Source: Acrocarpospora catenulata
GTDB taxonomy: Bacteria; Actinomycetota; Actinomycetes; Streptosporangiales; Streptosporangiaceae
NCBI RefSeq assembly: GCF_018476525.1
Contig: NZ_JAHCST010000069.1
Coordinates: 1-48,329 of the forward strand
Direction of reading: 5' to 3'
DNA: 48,329 nucleotides
In this document: positions 16,899 through 26,197 of the stretch, in pieces
Numbering within the stretch: the stretch's first letter is position 1
Layout of the letters: the number at the start of each line of letters is the position of its first letter
The notes under the pieces: generated by a model
The model's input: the letters and a program-made list of their open reading frames with translations, nothing else
Told to the model about the DNA's origin: nothing
Databases searched by the model: none
Position numbers and translations under genes: made by a program

Positions 16899-17468
16899 AT
16901 GCGGAAGATCATCTACTGGATTCACACCTCCATCGACGGCTTCATCACCGGCCCCGGCGGGGCCTTCGACTGGCCGGTCATGGGGCCGGAACTCTCCGCG
17001 TACTCCACGGAGCTCGACGACCGGGCCGACACGTTCCTGTACGGCAGGATCGTGTTCCAGGGCATGGCGAGCTACTGGCCCACCGCCGACCAGGTGTCGG
17101 ACCACCCGCACGACCTCAAGTTCGCCGAGGTCTGGCGGCGCACCCCGAAGATCGTCGTCTCCAACACGCTGAAAGAGGCCGAGTGGGCCACGCGCGTGAT
17201 CAACGGGACCGCGCTGGCCGAGGAGATCACCGCGCTCAAGCGCGAGCCCGGCAAGGACCTCCTGCTCACCGGCGGCAACGGCCTGGCGGTCAGCCTGACC
17301 GAACTCGGCCTGGTCGACGAGTACCACATCGCCGTCCACCCGGTCCTGCTCACCGGCGGCACCCCGCTCATGAGCACCCTCAAGGACCGGGTCACCTTCC
17401 GGCTCCTGGAGACCCGCACGCTGGACGGCGCGGTGGTCGTCCACCGCTACGAGCGGTCCGGTGGCTAG
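16899..17468 (+). CDS. Dihydrofolate reductase-family (RibD C-terminal fold) protein
   Basis: 189 residues, ATG 16899 with GGAG 6-8 bases upstream. MRKIIYWIHTSIDGFITGPGG is the family start (xxxxSLDGxIA type); DTFLYGRIVFQGM, KIVVSNTL and LLLTGGNGLAVSL are the NADPH-binding segments; the C-terminal FRLLETRTLDGAVVVHRYE strand closes the fold. Such stand-alone proteins reduce unknown pterin-, flavin- or small-molecule substrates and are not proven dihydrofolate reductases. No operon partner: the upstream gene is divergent and the next one lies 178 bases away. Confidence 0.9.
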   Translation: MRKIIYWIHTSIDGFITGPGGAFDWPVMGPELSAYSTELDDRADTFLYGRIVFQGMASYWPTADQVSDHPHDLKFAEVWRRTPKIVVSNTLKEAEWATRVINGTALAEEITALKREPGKDLLLTGGNGLAVSLTELGLVDEYHIAVHPVLLTGGTPLMSTLKDRVTFRLLETRTLDGAVVVHRYERSGG

Positions 17469-17573
17469 AGTCTCGAGACGGGTCAGAAGACGGGCAATGT
17501 CGTGATCAGGATCGAGCACCCGGCCGCGCCGGAGAGCCAGGGGTAGCCCTCACAGCGGCATACCGTCCATCGT

Positions 17574-17591
17574 TGGTAGGGTCTGCTACCA
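17574..17591. promoter_or_regulatory. Inverted repeat before the CBS gene
   Basis: TGGTAG and CTACCA, six-base perfect arms with a six-base centre, 55 bases before the CBS start. It may be an operator or a small hairpin in the leader. A DosR-like sequence GGGTCAGAAGACGG (17480-17493, 6 of 8 fixed bases) lies further upstream. Nothing else was found in 17469-17646. Confidence 0.3.
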
Positions 17592-17646
17592 GGTGAGCCG
17601 GGAAGCCTGGTCGGCGACGTTATCAGCGATCTTCGAAGGCGGAGTC

Positions 17647-18090
17647 ATGCGTGCTCGCGATCTTCTCGTCGACTTCCCCACCGTCAGCCTGGACACCCCC
17701 ATCCTGGAGGCGGCGCGGCTGCTGGCCGCGCGGCACCTGCCGGGGCTGATCGTCCTGAACCTGGTGGGAGCGCCCCTCACCATACTGCCGGGCACCCAGG
17801 TGCTCCGCCTGGCCGTCCCCGGCTACTGCCAGGAGGATCCGGCCCTGGCCCGCGTCATCGACGAGGCGCATGCCGATCGGATCTTCAGCGATCTGGCGGG
17901 CAGGACCGTCCGTGACGCCCTGCCCGCCGAACGCCGCGAGCTGCCCATCACCGACCCGGGTGCGACGGTGCTGGAGATCGCGGCGCTGATGGCGCGGACG
18001 CGCAGCCCGCTGGTCGCGGTGGTGGAAGGCGGGCGGCTGCTGGGCGCGGTCACCCTGCAGGGGCTGCTGGAGAGGGTCACCGCCGCGTGA
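17647..18090 (+). CDS. CBS-domain protein
   Basis: 147 residues from ATG 17647 (AAGG seven bases upstream); the in-frame GTG at 17593 would add a segment unlike a CBS domain. Two CBS motifs are seen: MRARDLLVDFPTVSLDTPILEAARLLAARHLPGLIVLN and RTVRDALP...DPGATVLEIAALMARTRSPLVAVVEGG, the first with a degenerate second half. CBS pairs bind adenine nucleotides and gate partner proteins. The stop overlaps the GTG of the transporter (GTGA), so it is probably a nucleotide-sensing subunit or regulator of that transporter. Confidence 0.85.
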   Translation: MRARDLLVDFPTVSLDTPILEAARLLAARHLPGLIVLNLVGAPLTILPGTQVLRLAVPGYCQEDPALARVIDEAHADRIFSDLAGRTVRDALPAERRELPITDPGATVLEIAALMARTRSPLVAVVEGGRLLGAVTLQGLLERVTAA

Positions 18091-19379
18091 GCGTGCTTGC
18101 CTGGCTGACGGTCGCGATCTTCCTCGGCGCGTACGCGCTGATCGCCACCGAGCGCATCCACCGGGTGGCCGCCGCGCTGGGCGGCGCCGGGCTGATGCTC
18201 CTGATCCGCGCCACCGACGCCGGGTCGGCCTTCTTCTCCGAGGAGACCGGGGTCGACTGGAACGTCGTGCTGCTGCTGCTCGGCATGATGGTCATCGTCG
18301 GGGTGCTCAAGCGGACCGGTGTGTTCGAGTACCTGGCGATCTGGGCCGCCAAGCGGGCGCGGGGCAGGCCGTACCGGCTGATGGTGCTGCTGGTGGTGAT
18401 TACGGCGGTCGCCTCGGCGATGCTCGACAACGTCACCACCGTGCTGCTCGTCGCGCCGGTCACCTTCCTGGTGTGCGAGCGGCTGGCGCTGCCCGTGGTG
18501 CCGTACCTGATCGCGGAGGCGATGGCCTCCAACATCGGCGGCACGGCCACCCTGGTCGGCGATCCGCCGAACATCATCATCGCCAGCCGGGGCGGGCTCA
18601 CCTTCAACGACTTCCTGGTGCACATGGCGCCCATGGTGGTCGTGCTGGTGGTGGCCTTCCTCTGGCTCTGCCGGCTGCTGTTCCGCAAGGTGTTCGTCTA
18701 CGATCCCGAGCGGGCGGCGGAGATCATGCGCCTGGACGAGCGGGAGGCCATTACCGACCGGCTCCTGCTCTGGCAGAGCATGGGCGTGCTGGTCCTGGTC
18801 ATGGCCGCCTTCGTGCTGCATCCCGTGCTCCACTACGAGCCCTCGGTGGTGGCAATCCTGGGGGCGGGCATCCTGGTCGCGGCCACCAAGGTGACCACCG
18901 AGCAGGCCCTGCAGGAGGTGGAGTGGGAGACGCTGGCGTTCTTCATGGGCCTGTTCGTCATGGTCGGCTCGCTGGTCGAGACCGGCGTCATCGGGAAGGT
19001 CTCCCAGCTGGCCGTGGAGGCCACCGCCGGTCACCTGGGGCTGACCGTGGGGGTGCTGCTCTGGGCCTCGGCCGGGCTGTCGGCCATCGTGGACAACATC
19101 CCGTACGTGGCGACGATGAGCCCCATCGTGTCCGAGCTGGTCACCGCCAACGGGGGCGCAGAACACGGCCAGGTGCTCTGGTGGGCGCTGGCGTTCGGCG
19201 CCGACCTGGGCGGCAACGCCACCGCGGTGGGCGCGGCGGCCAACGTGGTGGTGCTGGGCATCGCCGCCCGCAACGGCCACCCGATCAGCTTCTGGCAGTT
19301 CACCAGGTACGGACTGGTCGTCACGCTGGTCACGGTCGCCCTGGTGACGCCGTACCTGTGGCTGCGCTACCTGATGTGA
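18087..19379 (+). CDS. ArsB/NhaD-superfamily ion transporter
   Basis: 430 residues from GTG 18087, about 11-12 membrane helices. Two inverted-topology signatures typical of the IT superfamily (ArsB, NhaD, P-protein) are present: VASAMLDNVTTVLLVAP and, in the second half, GLSAIVDNIPYVATMSP; the re-entrant loops show GGTATLVGDPPNI and LGGNATAVGAAANVV. The family moves Na+/H+, arsenite or dicarboxylates; the Asp-Asn pairs fit cation or anion exchange, and the substrate cannot be named. Coupled to the CBS gene, it ends immediately before the hydrogenase promoter. An ion-homeostasis role in energy-limited cells is inferred from context. Confidence 0.85.
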   Translation: MSVLAWLTVAIFLGAYALIATERIHRVAAALGGAGLMLLIRATDAGSAFFSEETGVDWNVVLLLLGMMVIVGVLKRTGVFEYLAIWAAKRARGRPYRLMVLLVVITAVASAMLDNVTTVLLVAPVTFLVCERLALPVVPYLIAEAMASNIGGTATLVGDPPNIIIASRGGLTFNDFLVHMAPMVVVLVVAFLWLCRLLFRKVFVYDPERAAEIMRLDEREAITDRLLLWQSMGVLVLVMAAFVLHPVLHYEPSVVAILGAGILVAATKVTTEQALQEVEWETLAFFMGLFVMVGSLVETGVIGKVSQLAVEATAGHLGLTVGVLLWASAGLSAIVDNIPYVATMSPIVSELVTANGGAEHGQVLWWALAFGADLGGNATAVGAAANVVVLGIAARNGHPISFWQFTRYGLVVTLVTVALVTPYLWLRYLM

Positions 19380-19417
19380 GGGGCCGTTCGCCCTTCCGGT
19401 AAAGGGCCTTTGGCGGT
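19380..19417. promoter_or_regulatory. Pair of DosR/DevR-like boxes before the hydrogenase operon
   Basis: Compared with GGGNCNNNNGNCCC, 19380-19393 (GGGGCCGTTCGCCC) matches 7 of 8 fixed bases and 19404-19417 (GGGCCTTTGGCGGT) matches a left half plus centre (5 of 8). They lie 17-54 bases upstream of the predicted -35, the location of an activator. Chance matches are frequent in 70% GC DNA, so support rests mainly on position and gene content. Confidence 0.4.
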
Positions 19418-19433
19418 GTTTCCGGTTGCGCTC

Positions 19434-19462
19434 GGAGTCGTACCTTCGGGAGAGGGTATAAC
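19434..19462 (+). promoter_or_regulatory. Hydrogenase operon promoter
   Basis: TATAAC (19457-19462) is a good -10; 17 bases upstream the -35 position reads GGAGTC, which is weak, as expected for an activator-dependent promoter. The predicted start near 19469 is followed by a perfect GCCGGA-TATG-TCCGGC hairpin (19470-19485) in the leader, which ends 30 bases before the first codon. Confidence 0.5.
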
Positions 19463-19515
19463 GCTGGTCGCCGGATATGTCCGGCTTCCCCCGACCTGCG
19501 GCAGAGGGGGATGCC

Positions 19516-20586
19516 ATGGACACTGCGGTGGCGGATTCGCTGGATCCGCTGATCGCCGAGTTGCGCTCGCGCGGGTTCGCCGTGGTCGGGCCGACCGTCC
19601 GGGACAGGGCCATCCGGTTCGCCGAGATCACCGGCGCCGCCGAGCTGCCCGCGGGCCAGGGGGACGAGCAGGACCCCGGCCACTATCGCGTGGTCGAGCG
19701 GGACGACGAGCTGATGTTCGGGTTCGCCGCGAGCCCCGACTCGGCCAAGCGCTACACCCAGCCGCCCCGGCAGGCGCTGTTCCGGATGCGCGAGGGCACG
19801 GTGGAAGAGGCCGAGCAGGAGGCGCCGCGCGTGGCCCTGCTGGGGGTGCGAGCCTGCGACCTGGCGGCCATCGCCGTCCAGGACCGGGTCTTCCTGGGCA
19901 GGCATCCCGACCCGGCCTACCGGAAGCGGCGCGAGGCGCTGTTCCTGGTCGCGGTGAACTGCGCGGTGCCCGGCGGCACCTGCTTCTGCGTCTCCATGGG
20001 CACCGGGCCGAAGGCCACCGCCGGGTTCGACCTGGCGCTCACCGAGCTGACCGAGCCGCACCGGTTCCTGGTCGAGACCGGGAGCGAGCGGGGCGCGGAC
20101 GTCCTCGCGGGGATCCCGCACCGCCCGGCGAGCGCGGCGGACGTCGCCGCCGCCGAGGAGGTCTCGCGGGTCGCCGCCACCCGGATGGGCCGCGAGGTCG
20201 ACACCGAGAACATCCAGGAAAGCCTGGCCGCCGCGCACGACTCGCCCCGCTGGGCCGAGGTCGCCGGCCGCTGCCTGGCCTGCACCAACTGCACGATGGC
20301 CTGCCCCACCTGCTTCTGCACCACCGTCGAGGACGCCACCGACTTCACCGGGAGCCTCGCCGAGCGCACCGAGGTGTGGGACTCCTGCTTCACGCTCGCC
20401 TACTCCGAGGTCGGCGGCTCTCCCGTACGCGGCTCGGGGCCCGCCCGCTACCGGCAATGGCTCACCCACAAGTTCTCCACCTGGTACGACCAGTTCGGCG
20501 TGTCCGGCTGCGTGGGCTGCGGCCGGTGCATCACCTGGTGCCCGACCGGTATCGACGTCACCGAGGAACTGCGATGCATCCGATGA
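19516..20586 (+). CDS. [NiFe]-hydrogenase beta subunit (iron-sulfur, group 3b type)
   Basis: 356 residues from ATG 19516, with GAGGGGG 6-8 bases upstream. N-terminal HydB-like domain with [18 protein letters not shown] (about 112-130). Two [4Fe-4S] ferredoxin motifs: [12 protein letters not shown] near 253 and [12 protein letters not shown] near 332, plus Cys in [10 protein letters not shown] and TCFCTT. The subunit relays electrons between the hydrogenase small subunit and the FAD/NAD(P)-binding gamma subunit. First gene of a five-gene operon with overlapping junctions. Cytoplasmic. Confidence 0.92.
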   Translation: MDTAVADSLDPLIAELRSRGFAVVGPTVRDRAIRFAEITGAAELPAGQGDEQDPGHYRVVERDDELMFGFAASPDSAKRYTQPPRQALFRMREGTVEEAEQEAPRVALLGVRACDLAAIAVQDRVFLGRHPDPAYRKRREALFLVAVNCAVPGGTCFCVSMGTGPKATAGFDLALTELTEPHRFLVETGSERGADVLAGIPHRPASAADVAAAEEVSRVAATRMGREVDTENIQESLAAAHDSPRWAEVAGRCLACTNCTMACPTCFCTTVEDATDFTGSLAERTEVWDSCFTLAYSEVGGSPVRGSGPARYRQWLTHKFSTWYDQFGVSGCVGCGRCITWCPTGIDVTEELRCIR

Positions 20587-21392
20587 CGCCGGCGCCGTAC
20601 CGGGTGAGCTCGCGCCGGGTGGACCGGGCCGACACCGTGACCCTGACCCTGAGGCCGATGGGCGGCCCGTGCCCGCCGTTCCGGCCTGGGCAGTTCACGA
20701 TGATCTACGCTCCGGGCGTCGGCGAGATCCCGGTTTCGATCAGCGGCCGGGCTCGGGCCGGGGGATACGCCCAGACGATCCGCGCGGTGGGCGCGGTCAG
20801 CCGCGCGCTCTGCCAGACCCGCCGCGGCGACGTCGTGGGCGTTCGCGGACCCTACGGCACGGCCTGGGATGTGCAGGCGGCGGCCGGGCTGGACGTGGTG
20901 GTGGCCGCGGGTGGACTCGGCCTGGCGGCGCTGCGGCCGGTCATCCGCGAGCTGGCCGCGCACGGCTCCCGGTACGGGCGGATCAGCCTGATCGTCGGCA
21001 CCCGCACCCCCGCCACCCTGATCTACCATCGCGAGCTGGCCCGCTGGCGCGACGTGCACGGCATCGACGTGCAGGTGACCGTGGACCACCCCGACCACGC
21101 CTGGAAAGGCCCCGTCGGGCTGGTGACCAGGCTGCTCGACCGCATCGTCTTCGAACCCCGGCGGACCTTCGCCTTCGTCTGCGGCCCCGAGGCCATGATG
21201 CGCGCGGTCGCCGACGACCTGGTCCGCCGGGGCGTCGCCGCCGGACGGGTGCTGCTCTCGGTGGAGCGCAACATGAAGTGCGGGGTCGGACGCTGCGGTC
21301 ACTGCCAGCTCGGACCGCTGTTCACCTGCCTGGACGGCCCCGTGCTCAGCTACGCGCGGGCGGCCGGGCTGCTGGCCGTGCCGGAGCTGTGA
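20574..21392 (+). CDS. [NiFe]-hydrogenase gamma subunit (FAD/NAD(P)-binding)
   Basis: 272 residues. ATG 20574 is chosen over 20583 because GAGGAA precedes it by 6 bases; it overlaps the beta-subunit gene by 13 bases. Ferredoxin-reductase-like: a flavin barrel with [10 protein letters not shown], an NAD(P)-binding half with [20 protein letters not shown] and [13 protein letters not shown], and a C-terminal [2Fe-2S] site with Cys in [19 protein letters not shown]. It exchanges electrons with NAD(P)H. Group 3b enzymes are cytoplasmic, usually reversible and NADP-linked. Confidence 0.92.
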   Translation: MHPMTPAPYRVSSRRVDRADTVTLTLRPMGGPCPPFRPGQFTMIYAPGVGEIPVSISGRARAGGYAQTIRAVGAVSRALCQTRRGDVVGVRGPYGTAWDVQAAAGLDVVVAAGGLGLAALRPVIRELAAHGSRYGRISLIVGTRTPATLIYHRELARWRDVHGIDVQVTVDHPDHAWKGPVGLVTRLLDRIVFEPRRTFAFVCGPEAMMRAVADDLVRRGVAAGRVLLSVERNMKCGVGRCGHCQLGPLFTCLDGPVLSYARAAGLLAVPEL

Positions 21393-22195
21393 TGGCCGGC
21401 CCCGCCTCGCGCCGTCCGAAGCTGGCCGTGTGGAAGTTCGCGTCCTGCGACGGCTGCCAGCTGACCCTGCTGGACTGCGAGGACGAGCTGCCGGCCGTGG
21501 CGGGCGCGGTGGATATCGCGCACTTCACCGAGGCGTCCAGCGCCGACGGGCCGGGGCCGTACGATCTGTCGCTGGTGGAGGGTTCCATCACCACCCCGGA
21601 CGACCTGCGCCGCATCCAGCACGTGCGGCGGGTGTCCAAACGCCTGGTGACGATCGGGGCCTGCGCCACCGCGGGCGGCATCCAGGCGCTGCGCGACTTC
21701 GCCGACGTGCGCGAGTACGCCTCCGTGGTCTACGCCCGGCCCGAGTACGTCGCCACGCTGGCGCGCTCCACTCCGATCTCGGCCCACGTGCCGGTGGACT
21801 TCGAGCTGCGCGGCTGCCCGATCGACAAGCGGCAGCTGCTGGAGGTCATCGCGGCCTTCCTGGCCGGGCGGCGGCCCTGCGTGCCCGCGCACAGCGTGTG
21901 CGTGGAGTGCAAGGCCAGGGGCAACGTCTGCGTCCTGGTCGCGCACGGCACCCCCTGCCTCGGACCGGTCACCCAGGCCGGGTGCGGGGCCCTGTGCCCG
22001 GCGTTCAACCGGGGCTGCTACGGCTGCTTCGGCCCGATGGAGAGCCCCAACGCGCGGGCGCTCAACGCGCGGCTGCGCGAGCTCGGGATGAGCACCCCCG
22101 AACTGGTCCGGATCTACCGGACCTTCAACGCGACCGAGGAGCCGTTCCGGCAGGCGGCCGAGCAGGCCGAACAGTCCGAGGAGGCCGATGGATGA
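21392..22195 (+). CDS. [NiFe]-hydrogenase small (delta) subunit
   Basis: 267 residues, ATG 21392 sharing one base with the previous stop (TGATG). The proximal [4Fe-4S] ligands are CDGCQ near residue 18, [11 protein letters not shown] near 88 and GCPID near 136; a second cluster set is [11 protein letters not shown], then [15 protein letters not shown] and GCYGCFGP toward residue 220. No twin-arginine signal, so the enzyme is cytoplasmic. Electron conduit from the NiFe site in the large subunit to the beta subunit. Confidence 0.93.
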   Translation: MAGPASRRPKLAVWKFASCDGCQLTLLDCEDELPAVAGAVDIAHFTEASSADGPGPYDLSLVEGSITTPDDLRRIQHVRRVSKRLVTIGACATAGGIQALRDFADVREYASVVYARPEYVATLARSTPISAHVPVDFELRGCPIDKRQLLEVIAAFLAGRRPCVPAHSVCVECKARGNVCVLVAHGTPCLGPVTQAGCGALCPAFNRGCYGCFGPMESPNARALNARLRELGMSTPELVRIYRTFNATEEPFRQAAEQAEQSEEADG

Positions 22196-23478
22196 CCCAC
22201 AAGTCGATCAGGATCGGTGGTCTGGCCCGCGTCGAGGGCCAGGGTTCCCTGCTGGTACGGGCCAGGGCCGGCCAGATCACCGGTCTGGAGCTGAACATCT
22301 ACGAGCCGCCCCGGTTCTTCGAGGCGCTGCTGCGCGGCAGGGCCCACACCGAACCGCCCGACATCACCGCGCGCATCTGCGGGATCTGCCCGGTGGCGTA
22401 CCAGATGAGCGCCTGCCAGGCGATCGAGGCGGCCTGCGGGGTGGAGGTCACCGGGCCGCTGCGGGACCTGCGGCTGCTCATGTACTACGGGGAGTGGATC
22501 GAGTCGCACGCCCTGCACATCTACCTGCTGCACGCCCCCGACTTCCTCGGCTACGACAGCGGTGTGGCCATGGCGGCCGACCACCGCCCCCACCTGGAGC
22601 GCGGCCTGGCGCTGAAGAAGGCGGGCAACGAGGTGGTGGCCACTCTCGGCGGCCGGGCCATCCACCCGGTGAACGTGCGGGTGGGCGGCTTCCACCGGGT
22701 GCCCGCCCGGGCCGAGCTGGCCCCGCTCGCGGAGCGGCTGCGCCGGGCGCTGGACCAGGCGCTGGCCACGGTGGAATGGGTGGCCGGCTTCGAGGCGCCC
22801 GAAGTGGAGCACGGCTACCGGTTCCTGGCGCTGCGCCATCCGCAGGAGTACGCGATCCTGTCCGGCTCGGTCGCGGTCAGCGATGGCACCGAGTTTTCGG
22901 CGGCCGACTGGCCCGTCCACGTGGTGGAGGAGCAGGTGCCGCACTCCACGGCCCTGCACGCGCGGCTCGACGGAGCCACCGGTTACCTGGTGGGCGCGCT
23001 GGCGCGCTACGCGCTCAACGGGGCGCTGCTCAATCCCGTGGCGCGTTCGGCGGCCGAGGCGGCCGGGCTCCCGCCGGTGTGCCGCAATCCCTTTCGCAGC
23101 ATCGTGGTCCGGGCCGTGGAGATCGTGCACGCCTGCGCCGAGGCGCTGCGCGTCATCGAGGGGTACGCCGAGCCGGACGTCCCGTATGTACCGGTCGAGC
23201 CCCGCGCGGGGGTGGGGCACGGGATCTCGGAGGCCCCGCGCGGCACGCTCTACCACCGCTACCGCCTGGACGGGGCGGGGCTGGTCGCGGAGGCCGCCAT
23301 CGTGCCGCCCACCTCGCAGAACCAGGCCCGCATCGAGATGGACCTGCGCGATCTCATCCAGCCCCGCCTGGGCCTGCCGGAGGCGGAGCTGGCGGCGCTC
23401 TGCGAGCGCGCGGTGCGCAACCACGACCCCTGCATCTCCTGCGCCGCCCACTTCCTCGACCTTCACCTGGACCGGTGA
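22192..23478 (+). CDS. [NiFe]-hydrogenase large (alpha) subunit, catalytic
   Basis: 428 residues from ATG 22192 (ATGA overlap). NiFe-site Cys pairs are intact: RICGICP near residue 62 and DPCISCAAH near 413-421. L1 continues PVAYQ, so the His (or Thr) usual at the tenth motif position is Tyr. Only eight residues (FLDLHLDR) follow the last motif His, a short tail for the maturation protease to remove. [11 protein letters not shown] near the start is the L0 motif. The heterodimer with the small subunit activates H2; with beta and gamma it exchanges electrons with NAD(P). HypA-F maturation genes are absent from the window. Confidence 0.93.
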   Translation: MTHKSIRIGGLARVEGQGSLLVRARAGQITGLELNIYEPPRFFEALLRGRAHTEPPDITARICGICPVAYQMSACQAIEAACGVEVTGPLRDLRLLMYYGEWIESHALHIYLLHAPDFLGYDSGVAMAADHRPHLERGLALKKAGNEVVATLGGRAIHPVNVRVGGFHRVPARAELAPLAERLRRALDQALATVEWVAGFEAPEVEHGYRFLALRHPQEYAILSGSVAVSDGTEFSAADWPVHVVEEQVPHSTALHARLDGATGYLVGALARYALNGALLNPVARSAAEAAGLPPVCRNPFRSIVVRAVEIVHACAEALRVIEGYAEPDVPYVPVEPRAGVGHGISEAPRGTLYHRYRLDGAGLVAEAAIVPPTSQNQARIEMDLRDLIQPRLGLPEAELAALCERAVRNHDPCISCAAHFLDLHLDR

Positions 23479-23966
23479 GCGTGTCCAGTGTGGTCATCGG
23501 GATCGGCAACGACCTGCGCGGGGACGACGCGGCCGGGCTGGCGGCGGCCCGCCGGCTGCGCGGCGCGCTCCCGGACGGGGTGCGGCTGATCGAGAGCGGG
23601 GGCGACCTGGCCGGGCTGATCGAGGCGTGGTCGGGCGCGGACCTCGCGGTCGTGATCGACACGGTGGTCTCCGGCGCGCCGGCGGGCACCGTGCGCCGGC
23701 ACACCCCACTGGCGACCCCGGCGGAGATCCCGTGGCCCTCCCTGACCGCCCGGCATGGCAGCTCCCACGCGCTGGGCGTGGCCGACGCGATCGCGCTCGG
23801 CCGGGCACTCGGCCGACTGCCGCGGGAACTCGTGCTGTACACCGTCGAGGCCGCCGACCTCGGCCTCGGCGCGCCGCTCACCCCCGCGGTACGGCGGGGC
23901 GTGGCCCGGATCGCCGTAGCCGTGGCCCAACTCCTGCGCGACCAGAAAAATCACCCATTCGGGTGA
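23475..23966 (+). CDS. Hydrogenase maturation protease (HycI/HyaD family)
   Basis: 163 residues from GTG 23475, with a GTGA overlap. The Ni-probing Asp/Glu of the family is in GIGNDLRGDDAAG (about 8-20; Asp18 is the usual metal ligand) and His in TARHGSSHALGVADAI. It clips the C-terminus of the large subunit after Ni insertion. TCACCC-ATTC-GGGTGA overlaps its stop codon (23951-23966) and could form a small hairpin, but the following A-run is not a plus-strand terminator. Confidence 0.92.
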   Translation: MSVSSVVIGIGNDLRGDDAAGLAAARRLRGALPDGVRLIESGGDLAGLIEAWSGADLAVVIDTVVSGAPAGTVRRHTPLATPAEIPWPSLTARHGSSHALGVADAIALGRALGRLPRELVLYTVEAADLGLGAPLTPAVRRGVARIAVAVAQLLRDQKNHPFG

Positions 23967-24023
23967 AAAATCCCCAAGTTTGCAGGGAATGGAACCGGGA
24001 GAACGAACTCGGAGGCGGTGTCG

Positions 24024-25514
24024 ATGAGACCGTGGGCGCAGATCAAGGAAACGCACACCGCTGCTGTGATCTTTCTCGGTGACCGCGTTTTCAAGATCAA
24101 GAAGCCGGTGGATCTCGGCTTCCTGGACTTCACCACGCTCCAGGCCCGGCGTACCGGCTGCCAGGAGGAGGTGGCGCTCAACCGGCGGCTCGCCCCCGAC
24201 GTCTACGAGGGCGTCGCCGACGTGGTCGGCCCGGACGGCCAGGTCTGCGACCACCTGGTGGTGATGCGGCGCATGCCGGACGACCGCCGCCTCGCCGAAC
24301 TGGTCCACTCAGGAAAACCGGTCGAGGAACACCTGCGCCGCATCGCCCGCCTGCTCGCCAACATGCACGCCCACTCCCCGCACCGTCCGGAGATCGACGA
24401 ACAGGGCGGACGGCAGGCGCTGCGCGCCCGGTGGACGGCGAGCTTCGACCAGGTACGCGCGCTCCCCGGCGCGCTGGACAAGGACGTCCTCGACGAGATC
24501 GAACGCCTGGTGCTCCGATTCCTGGACGGCCGCGAGTCCCTGTTCGAGCTCCGCGTCGAGGAGGGCCGCATCGTGGACGGCCACGGCGACCTGCTGGCCG
24601 AGGACGTCTTCTGCCTGGAGGACGGCCCCCGGATCCTGGACTGCCTGGAGTTCGACGAGCGGCTGCGCTTCGTGGACGGCCTGGACGACGCGGCCTTCCT
24701 GGCCATGGACCTGGAGCGGCTGGGCGCGCCCCGGCTGTCGGAGCTGTTCCTCGGCTGGTACGCCGAGTTCTCCGGCGACTTCGCCCCGCCCGCGCTCTGG
24801 CACCACTACCTCGCCTACCGGGCCTTCGTCCGCGCCAAGGTCGCCTGCCTGCGGCAGCGGCAGGGGGACCCCGGCGCCGGCGGGCAGGCCCGTGAGCTCG
24901 CCGACCTCACCCTGCGCCACCTGCGGGCCGGCGCGGTCACGCTGGTCCTGGTCGGTGGCCCGCCCGGCACCGGCAAGTCGACGCTGGCCGCCGAACTCGC
25001 CGACCGGCTGGGCTACGTGCTGCTGAGCAGCGACCGGACCAGGAAGGAGCTGGCCGGCCTCGCCCCGGAGGAGTCCGCGGCCGCGCCCTTCGAGGAGGGC
25101 GTGTACAGCAGGGAGTGGACCGAGCGCACCTACGCCGAGCTGCTGGCCAGGGCCGAGCTGCTGTGCGGGCACGGCGAGCCGGTCATCCTCGACGCGTCCT
25201 GGACCGACCCCGCCCACCGGGCGGCCGCCGAACGGCTCGCCGAGCGCGCCCGCGCCGACCTGGTGGCCCTGCGGTGCACCGCGCCGCCGCAGGTCGTGGC
25301 CGAGCGCCTGGCCCGCCGTACGGGCGGGGTCTCCGACGCCGACCAGGCGGTCGCCACGGCCATGGCGGCGCGGACGGCGCCCTGGCAGGGCGGGGTCGAG
25401 ATCGACACCGGCGCGTGCCCGCCGCGGCCGGTGGAACGGGCGCTGGCGGCGGTCCACGCCCGCTGGGCCACGGCTCCCCGGCGGTTCCGGCGCCCTCAGA
25501 TGGAGCCGGGCTGA
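24024..25514 (+). CDS. Bifunctional phosphotransferase-like/ATP-binding protein (Rv2004c type)
   Basis: 496 residues. ATG 24024 has GGAGG eight bases upstream; GTG 24018 would be too close. The N-terminal half (about 1-300) is an aminoglycoside-phosphotransferase-like kinase fold: FKIKKPVDLGFLDF, the catalytic-loop motif DGHGDLLAEDVF near 190 (HGDL) and ILDCLEFDERLRFVD. The C-terminal half is a P-loop kinase with GGPPGTGKST near 315, then LSSDRTRKEL. The two-domain arrangement is that of mycobacterial Rv2004c, a DosR-regulon protein. Substrate unknown. It follows the protease gene by 57 bases, in the same direction, so co-transcription with the hydrogenase is possible. Confidence 0.85.
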   Translation: MRPWAQIKETHTAAVIFLGDRVFKIKKPVDLGFLDFTTLQARRTGCQEEVALNRRLAPDVYEGVADVVGPDGQVCDHLVVMRRMPDDRRLAELVHSGKPVEEHLRRIARLLANMHAHSPHRPEIDEQGGRQALRARWTASFDQVRALPGALDKDVLDEIERLVLRFLDGRESLFELRVEEGRIVDGHGDLLAEDVFCLEDGPRILDCLEFDERLRFVDGLDDAAFLAMDLERLGAPRLSELFLGWYAEFSGDFAPPALWHHYLAYRAFVRAKVACLRQRQGDPGAGGQARELADLTLRHLRAGAVTLVLVGGPPGTGKSTLAAELADRLGYVLLSSDRTRKELAGLAPEESAAAPFEEGVYSREWTERTYAELLARAELLCGHGEPVILDASWTDPAHRAAAERLAERARADLVALRCTAPPQVVAERLARRTGGVSDADQAVATAMAARTAPWQGGVEIDTGACPPRPVERALAAVHARWATAPRRFRRPQMEPG

Positions 25515-25534
25515 TTCAGCGTTGGGAGGGGCTG

Positions 25535-26197
25535 ATGCATACCACTGTCGAACAGGTGATGAGCCGGCAGGTGATCGCGGTGACCGAGGACACCTGCTTC
25601 AAGGACATCGCCGCCACACTCATCACCCACGGGGTCAGCGCCGTGCCGGTGCTGGCGAAGGACGGCCGGGTGGTCGGCATCGTCTCCGAGGCCGACCTGA
25701 CCCGTGCCGAGGAGTGCCGGGAGCTGTTCCGCGGCGAGGGCTACCAGGCGCCGGTGCACGGCGACGGCCGGGACCGGGCAGGCAGCACGGTGGCCGGCGA
25801 GCTGATGACCACCCCAGCGGTCACCGTCACGCCGGAGACCCCCGTGACGGTCGCCAGCCGCATGATGGACGAGCACGGCGTCAAACGCCTGCCGGTGGTG
25901 ACCGGTGACGGTCGCCTCGCGGGCATCGTCAGCCGCCGCGACGTGCTGAAGGTGTTCGTCCGCTCCGACCAGGACCTCGAACACGAGATCAAGGTGGACA
26001 TCCTGAGCCGCTCCCTCTGGATGGACACCGCGCGGGTGCACGTCGCGGTCGCCGACGGCGTGGTGACCATCACCGGCCGGATGGGGCTGCGCCGCGACAC
26101 CGAAGTCACGGTGTGGATGGTCCGGCAGGTCGACGGGGTGGTCGAGGTACGCGACCAGCTGGGCTGGGACCGCGACGACACACCGGTCGGCGGCTGA
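25535..26197 (+). CDS. CBS-CBS-BON domain protein (Hrp1-like)
   Basis: 220 residues, ATG 25535 with GGGAGGGG upstream, 20 bases after the kinase gene. Two CBS motifs: VEQVMSRQVIAV...GVSAVPVLAKDGRVVGIVSEADL (1-60) and VAGELMTTPAVTV...HGVKRLPVVTGDGRLAGIVSRRDVL (87-140). A BON domain follows (about 150-215; VHVAVADGVVTITGRM). CBS pairs bind AMP/ATP; BON is membrane- or ligand-binding. It is the usual stress-type CBS protein of actinomycetes; mycobacterial Hrp1 (Rv2626c) of the DosR regulon is a shorter relative. It ends next to the oppositely oriented membrane protein gene. Confidence 0.9.
   Translation: MHTTVEQVMSRQVIAVTEDTCFKDIAATLITHGVSAVPVLAKDGRVVGIVSEADLTRAEECRELFRGEGYQAPVHGDGRDRAGSTVAGELMTTPAVTVTPETPVTVASRMMDEHGVKRLPVVTGDGRLAGIVSRRDVLKVFVRSDQDLEHEIKVDILSRSLWMDTARVHVAVADGVVTITGRMGLRRDTEVTVWMVRQVDGVVEVRDQLGWDRDDTPVGG

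Noticed and set aside
23951-23966. Terminator after the hydrogenase protease
   Set aside because: The stem is only six bases with no U-run on the plus strand, and same-direction genes follow closely; T-run is on the minus strand where no gene ends.
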